Below, in pieces: positions 8,773-12,305 of a stretch of DNA of 12,305 nt (the first letter of the stretch is position 1; every line of letters starts with the position of its first letter). A program made the position numbers and the translations under genes. The notes beneath the pieces are model-generated. The model did not search any database. It was given only the letters and a program-made list of their open reading frames with translations, and was not told the origin of the DNA. The stretch comes from Thermoplasmata archaeon (GTDB lineage: Archaea > Thermoplasmatota > Thermoplasmata > Lutacidiplasmatales > UBA184): the NCBI GenBank assembly GCA_030043255.1, contig JASHYB010000033.1:1-12305 (forward strand), written 5' to 3'.

Positions 8773-9588
8773 ATGGGGGGCTCGTCGCGACGACCAGCCG
8801 GTGGGCCGGGGGACGACGGCGCGCGCAGGCTGCTGTCGCTGGATCTCTGGCACACCTTGGTGTACCTGGAGCCGGAGGCGGAAGAGGCGTACATGCGCGC
8901 GCAGGTCGACCTCGCCGCCCGGGTGCTGGTGGAATCGCCCAGCGTGCGCCCCGGACCTCCCGCTCAGGAGCTCGAGCTCCGGTCCGCGTTCGAACGGGCC
9001 TACGCCGACGCGGTCGCCGCTTCGCAGCAGGGGCGCAGCGTTCCTCCGTCGGCGCAGATCGCGGCCGCGGGGGATCGTACGGGGCGGCGGCCCAGCGCCG
9101 GAGCCTACCTCGAGGGGCTGCGGGCGCTGGTCGACGCGACACCGTTCCGGGTCGCCCCCGACGCTCTCGCGGTACTGGACCGCCTGCGCGGCGACGGGTG
9201 GGCGACCGCGGTCGTCTCGAACACCGTCGGCGAGCCGGGGGCGACGCTGCGACCGGTCCTCCGACGGTCCGGCTTCGCGTCCCGGCTGGATGCGTACGTG
9301 TTCAGCGACGAGCTGCCGTGGACCAAGCCTGCGCCCGAGATCTTCCGCGAGGCGCCGGCTCGACTGGGGATCCCCCTCACGGCCACCGTCCACGTCGGCG
9401 ACGGCTGGGTCGACATCGAGGGCGCCCGCCGCGCCGGTCTGCGGGCGGGGGTGCTGTACACCGGCCTGCAGGAGTACGGCGCGCGCTACCGCTCGCTGTT
9501 CCTGCCCGACGGCTGGGAACGACCGAAGACCGACCACCAGGTCGCGCGATGGACGGAGCTGCCGGACGTGCTCAGCCAGCTGCGGTAG
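8773..9588 (+). CDS. HAD-superfamily hydrolase
   Basis: 271 residues. Haloacid-dehalogenase-like fold, most often a small-molecule phosphatase. Motif I is LDLWHTL (Asp24 as nucleophile), motif II is VSNT (Ser149), motif III is the lysine of KPAPEIF (Lys185), and motif IV is GDGWVDIEGA (Asp210, Asp214). The helical cap domain lies between motifs I and II (about 35-125), as in C1-cap members. The usual second aspartate of DxDxT, which acts as general acid in phosphatases, is Trp26; DxW variants are known to me among archaeal HAD proteins, so the fold is safe but the reaction is not. The upstream frame is open but antisense to the dehydrogenase. The ATG at 8773 is chosen because it falls in the 57-base divergent spacer and gives a normal length. 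There is no SD, so it is probably leaderless. Confidence 0.87.
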   Translation: MGGSSRRPAGGPGDDGARRLLSLDLWHTLVYLEPEAEEAYMRAQVDLAARVLVESPSVRPGPPAQELELRSAFERAYADAVAASQQGRSVPPSAQIAAAGDRTGRRPSAGAYLEGLRALVDATPFRVAPDALAVLDRLRGDGWATAVVSNTVGEPGATLRPVLRRSGFASRLDAYVFSDELPWTKPAPEIFREAPARLGIPLTATVHVGDGWVDIEGARRAGLRAGVLYTGLQEYGARYRSLFLPDGWERPKTDHQVARWTELPDVLSQLR

Positions 9589-9608
9589 GTCGCCCCGGTC
9601 GGGACGCG

Positions 9609-9920
9609 CTACTCCTCGCCCATGTGCCGAGGCTTCGGGATCACTTTCGGCTGGTCCGCTTCCGTCGGCATCCCGGTCTTGCCCTCCACGATGTCGCAGT
9701 CGCGCCAGTTGACCCCGACCGTGACCCGGGGGAAAGAGACCTTGAGGGTGTAGTTCGCCAGCTTGCCGATCACGAGCCCCTGGGAGCCGGCGACCAGGTT
9801 CGAGTTCATCACCGACAGGTCCCGGGTCAGGATGACGCGGGTCTCCCCGAAGACGATGCGGCTCAGCTCCGAGCGGTCCTGCACCGTCCCTCGTCGCCCG
9901 CCGGAGGGCTGCGAGAGCAT
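9609..9920 (-). CDS. Small beta-rich protein of unknown function, probably 3' part of a frameshifted gene
   Basis: As an intact unit this is 103 residues from the ATG at 9920. The middle (about 20-80) alternates hydrophobic and polar residues in short strands (TRVILTRDLS, NLVAGSQGLVIGKL, YTLKVSFPRVTV, NWRDCDIV), a pattern resembling an SH3-like small barrel. The tail is Pro/Lys-rich (QPKVIPKPRHMGEE). I do not recognise the family. No SD precedes the ATG. The frame stays open upstream and reads a sensible RELGTTTLGVM just before it, and a neighbouring frame holds coding-like sequence ending LNLSIYRTG. One extra G in the G run at 9949-9947 would join them into a 162-residue protein, so the true start may lie near 10096. 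The gene is convergent with the HAD gene, 20 bases away. Confidence 0.6.
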   Translation of the reverse strand: MLSQPSGGRRGTVQDRSELSRIVFGETRVILTRDLSVMNSNLVAGSQGLVIGKLANYTLKVSFPRVTVGVNWRDCDIVEGKTGMPTEADQPKVIPKPRHMGEE

Positions 9921-9946
9921 AACCCCGAGGGTGGTCGTCCCGAGTT

Positions 9947-10096
9947 CCCGGTCCTGTAGATCGACAGGTTGAGCTCCCGCAGAGCGTGCTCGGGCGGGGG
10001 AACAGATCCGAGGTCGTCTGCGGGGAAAAGGGGAGGCTCCAACCGTGGACTCGAAAGTTCGGCCCGCGGCGTGCCGGTGAGCTCCTGGGAGTTCAC
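9947..10096 (-). pseudogene. Possible 5' part of the frameshifted small gene
   Basis: From a GTG at 10096, 50 minus-strand codons read a plausible protein segment (FPADDLGSVPPPEH, then ALRELNLSIYRTG) ending at a GGG run. A single-base insertion there passes directly into the frame of the downstream gene (ELGTTTLGVML). The A/T share at third positions is higher than in core genes, close to that of the neighbouring ATPase gene. No SD is seen before the GTG, and a TTG at about 10042 is another possible start. This may be a real decay, a consensus error in a G run, or chance open frame in GC-rich DNA. Confidence 0.35.
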
Positions 10097-10112
10097 GAGC
10101 CGTCCGCCGGCC

Positions 10113-10140
10113 CCCCTGGACGGTGGGGCGTTCCCAGGGG
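10113..10140. repeat. Inverted repeat, 7-bp arms
   Basis: CCCCTGG and CCAGGGG with a 14-base loop. It could form a hairpin in DNA or RNA. In sequence this GC-rich, such arms also arise by chance. Confidence 0.35.
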
Positions 10141-10170
10141 CTGGGCCAGACCGTGGCGGCCGCCCTCCAC

Positions 10171-10196
10171 GATGGCGGCCATCCGGGTGGTACCCG
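10171..10196. repeat. Two abutting small hairpins
   Basis: GATGG-CGG-CCATC followed directly by CGGGT-GGT-ACCCG, each a 5-bp stem with a 3-base loop. The side-by-side arrangement immediately before the AT-rich promoter is the reason to note them. No function is assigned. Confidence 0.3.
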
Positions 10197-10204
10197 TGCC
10201 CAAC

Positions 10205-10258
10205 TATTGGAATGTATGTCGGATTTACCCAATAAGCCCAAATAGACTCCAATAATTT
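10205..10258 (+). promoter_or_regulatory. AT-rich promoter with repeated CCAATAA boxes before the AAA ATPase gene
   Basis: A sharp drop in GC over about 55 bases. CCAATAA occurs at 10229-10235 and again at 10249-10255, exactly 20 bases apart (about two helical turns), and the inverse TATTGG lies at 10205-10210. AAATAG at 10240-10245 is at TATA distance from the ATG at 10275. The arrangement suggests paired binding sites for a regulator overlapping the core promoter. Confidence 0.45.
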
Positions 10259-10274
10259 GACGGCCCAGGTAACG

Positions 10275-11453
10275 ATGGATGCCGTAGCCAACCCGTTCTC
10301 GCCGGGAGCGGGCGCCTACCCGCCCGAGCTGGTCGGCCGTCAGGAGACCCTCGAGCGTGCGCGCGTACTGCTGGCCAGGGTCATACAAGGCAGAACGGCC
10401 AAGAGCCTGCTGATGACCGGCCTGCGGGGTGTGGGCAAGACCGTTCTGCTCAACGAGGTCAAACGACTCGCGAGCGCCTCAGGCTTCCGTACGCTTTTCG
10501 TAGAGACCCCGGAGCAAGCCGGACTGCTCCCCCACCTCACTCCCCAGGTCCGCGGGCTCCTGCTGGACCTCGATCGAGGCGCCGGCGTCAGCGCCCGGGT
10601 GCGTCGGGCTCTTGGCGTACTGAAGTCCTTCGCCTCCGCGGTTCGAGTCGGCTACGCGGGGCTCGAAGTTTCCCTGGACTTCGAAGCGGAACCGGGGGTG
10701 GCGGACAGCGGAGACCTGGAGAACGACCTGGCGGAGCTGTTCGTCGCCCTGGCGGAAGCGGCTAAGGATCGGGGTACGGGGCTGGCGCTTCTCATCGATG
10801 AACTGCAGTACATTTCCGAACTGGAGCTCCGCGCCCTGACGATGGCCATGCATCGGCTCGCGCAAGAGCAGCTCCCGCTGGTGCTGGTCGGCGCGGGACT
10901 CCCCACGCTGCCCGGCTTGGCCGGTCGGGCCCGGTCGTACGCCGAGCGCCTCTTCGACTACCCCAGCATCGGCGCCCTCAGTCGGTCCGAGGCCGACAGG
11001 GCCATCGTGGCGCCGATGGCGACCGCTGGCGTGCAGATCGAACGAGCGGCGCTGGAGGAGATCTTCTCCCAGACCCGGGGCTATCCTTACTTCCTGCAAG
11101 AGTGGGCGTATCAGACTTGGAACCGTGCGACCGGGTCGCCCGTCACGCTCGAGGCCGTCCGGCAGGCTACGCCCATCGTAACGGCACGGCTGGACGAGGG
11201 ATTCTTTCGGGTGCGCTTCGACCGCCTGACCCGGGCCGAACGCCGCTACCTCCGCGCCATGGCCGAGGTCCCTTCGAACGAACGCACGACGGGTCGCGTG
11301 GCGGAGATCCTGGGGTTCAAAGTGACCAGCATGGGGCCGAATCGGGCGAACCTCATCAGCAAAGGAATGGTCTACAGTCCGGAGCACGGTAGACTGGACT
11401 TTACCGTCCCGTTGTTCGACGAGTTCATGCGACGGACGATGCCGGAGCTCTAG
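10275..11453 (+). CDS. AAA ATPase with C-terminal winged helix (AAA_16 / Orc-Cdc6-like fold)
   Basis: 392 residues. Opens with NPFSPGAGAYPPELVGRQ, then Walker A GLRGVGKT at 49-56 (Lys55), Walker B LLIDELQ with Asp175 and Glu176 intact, a conserved VLVGAGLPTLPGLAGRA block near 205-220, and RGYPYFLQEW around 274-283. A winged-helix-like C-terminus (about 310-392, FDRLTRAERRYLRAMAE to VPLFDEFMRR) suggests DNA or partner contact. ATP binding and hydrolysis look functional. From memory, nearly every block matches a widespread bacterial (notably actinobacterial) family of stand-alone ATPases of unknown role. The frame can begin at a TTG at 10257, but the ATG at 10275 is preferred because AGGT lies four bases before it and the TTG overlaps the promoter. 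Codons such as GTA, ATA, CAA and AGA, rare in the neighbours, appear within the first 45 codons, which hints at transfer. Confidence 0.88.
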   Translation: MDAVANPFSPGAGAYPPELVGRQETLERARVLLARVIQGRTAKSLLMTGLRGVGKTVLLNEVKRLASASGFRTLFVETPEQAGLLPHLTPQVRGLLLDLDRGAGVSARVRRALGVLKSFASAVRVGYAGLEVSLDFEAEPGVADSGDLENDLAELFVALAEAAKDRGTGLALLIDELQYISELELRALTMAMHRLAQEQLPLVLVGAGLPTLPGLAGRARSYAERLFDYPSIGALSRSEADRAIVAPMATAGVQIERAALEEIFSQTRGYPYFLQEWAYQTWNRATGSPVTLEAVRQATPIVTARLDEGFFRVRFDRLTRAERRYLRAMAEVPSNERTTGRVAEILGFKVTSMGPNRANLISKGMVYSPEHGRLDFTVPLFDEFMRRTMPEL

Positions 11454-11616
11454 CTTCCCACGAACCCGCATCCCTCGAGCGCTCTCGGGCACGGCGGGGC
11501 CGAATCGAGATCGGTCAGCGGACAGCTTCGCGCGCCAGCCGACGGTCCGTAGCAAGCCGGTGCGGAAGCGCTCCGTAGTGGCCGGTCCGGGGGGACCGAG
11601 CCTTCTTCCCGGCCTG

Positions 11617-11640
11617 CCCCCCGCCGTGTCCGGCGGTGGG
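11617..11640. repeat. Strong GC hairpin
   Basis: CCGCCG-TGTC-CGGCGG (11621-11636), extended after one mismatch by CCC/GGG to 11617-11640, a 9-bp stem with one mismatch and a 4-base loop. No T run follows on either strand, so it is not an ordinary intrinsic terminator. It could be a structured site in the upstream region of the permease. Confidence 0.35.
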
Positions 11641-11753
11641 TGGCTCCGAGCCATGCCCTGCCCGCCTCCCGACCGAGACCGAACGCGCGAACCGGACCTC
11701 GAAGCCCCCGAACGGTGGCAGGACCCGCCGGGTACGGGTTCCCCTCAGCTTAC

Positions 11754-11764
11754 GGGGTTTATGT
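11754..11764 (+). promoter_or_regulatory. TATA-like box for the acetate permease gene
   Basis: GGGTTTATGTA, with TTTATGTA at 11757-11764, close to the archaeal TTTATATA. It lies about 30 bases before the ATG at 11791, implying transcription starting almost at the start codon. Confidence 0.5.
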
Positions 11765-11790
11765 AGTTGGAGCACGCCGGCAGGGAGCAT

Positions 11791-12305
11791 ATGCCGGCGA
11801 GCGATACGGCGACGATGAGCGGCTCTTCGATGGTGGCGGACGCCTCCTCCGCGACCGGGAGCAAGAGCACGAACGGATGGGCCAGCCCCGCGATCCTGGG
11901 GTTCCTGGCCTTCGGCCTGACGATCATCCTGTTCGGGCTGAGCAACCTGCCCAAGCCGTACGGCAACGGGTTCGTCGGCTTCACCGGGGTCCCGGCGATC
12001 GAGGTCGTCCTCGGCGGCCTGGTCCTGGGGCTGGTCGGCCTGATCACCCTCTGGAAGGGGCACCTCTACTGGGGGAGCGCCTTTCTCGGCTACGCGGCGT
12101 TCTGGATCACCCTCAGCGAGGCGGGGGCCCACGGCTACGGGACGGCGGGCTTCGCGTTCATCTGGCTGCTGTTCACCCTGACCTTCCTGATCAGCTCCTT
12201 CAAGCACGGCTGGGGGACGTTCATCTTCCTCCTCTTCCTGTTCGTCGGGTTCATCCTGCTGGTGGTCGAGTTCTGGCAGATGGGCGGCGGCACCAAGATC
12301 TCCTC
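11791..12305 (+). CDS. satP: Acetate/succinate permease, GPR1/FUN34/YaaH (SatP) family, 3' end cut by window edge
   Basis: 171 complete codons with no stop before the window ends. The first ~29 residues are Ser/Ala/Thr-rich and cytoplasmic-looking. The family signature NPAPLGLxxFGLTT is recognisable as SPAILGFLAFGLTI (32-45). Five helices are visible: about 32-53, 65-88, 93-110, 117-137 and 141-162. Between helices 2 and 3 the WKGHLYWGSAFLGYAAFW block (88-105) matches the family's FRGNTFGATAFSSYGAFW. Members have six helices and take up acetate or succinate with protons, so one helix is missing past the edge. The start ATG at 11791 has GGGAG three bases before it; ATG codons at 11815 and 11830 are later options. 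The acetyl-CoA synthetase at 290 would use the imported acetate. Substrate is inferred from family. Confidence 0.85.
   Translation, partial: MPASDTATMSGSSMVADASSATGSKSTNGWASPAILGFLAFGLTIILFGLSNLPKPYGNGFVGFTGVPAIEVVLGGLVLGLVGLITLWKGHLYWGSAFLGYAAFWITLSEAGAHGYGTAGFAFIWLLFTLTFLISSFKHGWGTFIFLLFLFVGFILLVVEFWQMGGGTKIS

Larger units (their letters stand above)
9921..10204. other. Gene-poor stretch with small inverted repeats
   Basis: Apart from the possible frameshifted piece described separately, no convincing gene is seen. The right part holds three near-adjacent inverted repeats: CCCCTGG/CCAGGGG (10113-10119 with 10134-10140), GATGG-CGG-CCATC (10171-10183) and CGGGT-GGT-ACCCG (10184-10196). They lie just before the AT-rich promoter of the ATPase gene. 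No tRNA or known riboswitch pattern was recognised. Confidence 0.4.
11454..11790. other. Gene-poor stretch upstream of the acetate permease
   Basis: No convincing gene on either strand; open frames here lack motifs and normal codon style. It holds a strong inverted repeat at 11617-11640, a smaller one (GGTCC-GGGG-GGACC, about 11584-11597), and near its right end the TATA-like promoter of the permease gene. No tRNA or riboswitch was recognised. Confidence 0.5.

Noticed and set aside
11617..11640. Intrinsic terminator for the ATPase gene
   Set aside because: No T run follows the stem on either strand, and it lies more than 160 bases past the stop.
10479..11654. 391-codon minus-strand frame over the AAA ATPase
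   Set aside because: It is antisense to a protein with intact Walker motifs, and its composition is typical of a shadow frame.
11515..12207. 230-codon minus-strand frame across the permease start
   Set aside because: Most of it is antisense to the permease helices. The remaining part in the spacer has no recognisable motif or ribosome site.

Overview
The window is a GC-rich (roughly 65-70 % by eye) stretch that I read as archaeal chromosome, most likely from a high-GC member of the Thermoplasmata-type archaea sampled by metagenomics. The reasons are TATA-like boxes at the expected distance from starts (TATAAAT at 3973-3979, TTTATGTA at 11757-11764), several starts with no Shine-Dalgarno, and a KaiC/RecA-like domain typical of archaea. 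The lineage is an inference, and a GC-rich bacterium is not excluded. No rRNA, tRNA, CRISPR array, transposase or integrase was seen.

Layout. 1-141 (-): start of a small gene cut by the window edge. 290-2362 (+): acetyl-CoA synthetase. 2372-3837 (-): two tandem DUF998-type membrane proteins, a clear local duplication. 4014-4949 (+): SAM-dependent methyltransferase. 4984-7695 (+): a 903-residue protein with six membrane segments, a long charged coiled coil and a RecA/KaiC-like domain whose Walker motifs are degraded; this is the most unusual gene. 7654-8715 (-): D-2-hydroxyacid dehydrogenase, overlapping the end of the previous gene. 8773-9588 (+): HAD hydrolase. 9609-9920 (-): small beta-rich protein, probably the C-terminal part of a frameshifted longer gene reaching to about 10096. 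10275-11453 (+): AAA ATPase of a family I associate with bacteria, with a different codon style and an AT-rich promoter. 11791-12305 (+): acetate/succinate transporter of the GPR1/FUN34/YaaH (SatP) family, cut by the right edge.

How the genes fit together. Acetyl-CoA synthetase and the SatP-type permease, near opposite ends of the window, together would make an acetate uptake and activation route. The methyltransferase and the membrane coiled-coil protein are 34 bases apart on one strand and are probably co-transcribed. The two DUF998 genes are 17 bases apart and form a two-gene operon. The dehydrogenase and HAD hydrolase diverge from a 57-base spacer. The segment from about 9.6 to 11.8 kb, with lower GC at third positions, two gene-poor stretches of about 340 bases each, a probably broken gene and a bacterial-type ATPase, looks like an accessory insertion between core metabolic genes.
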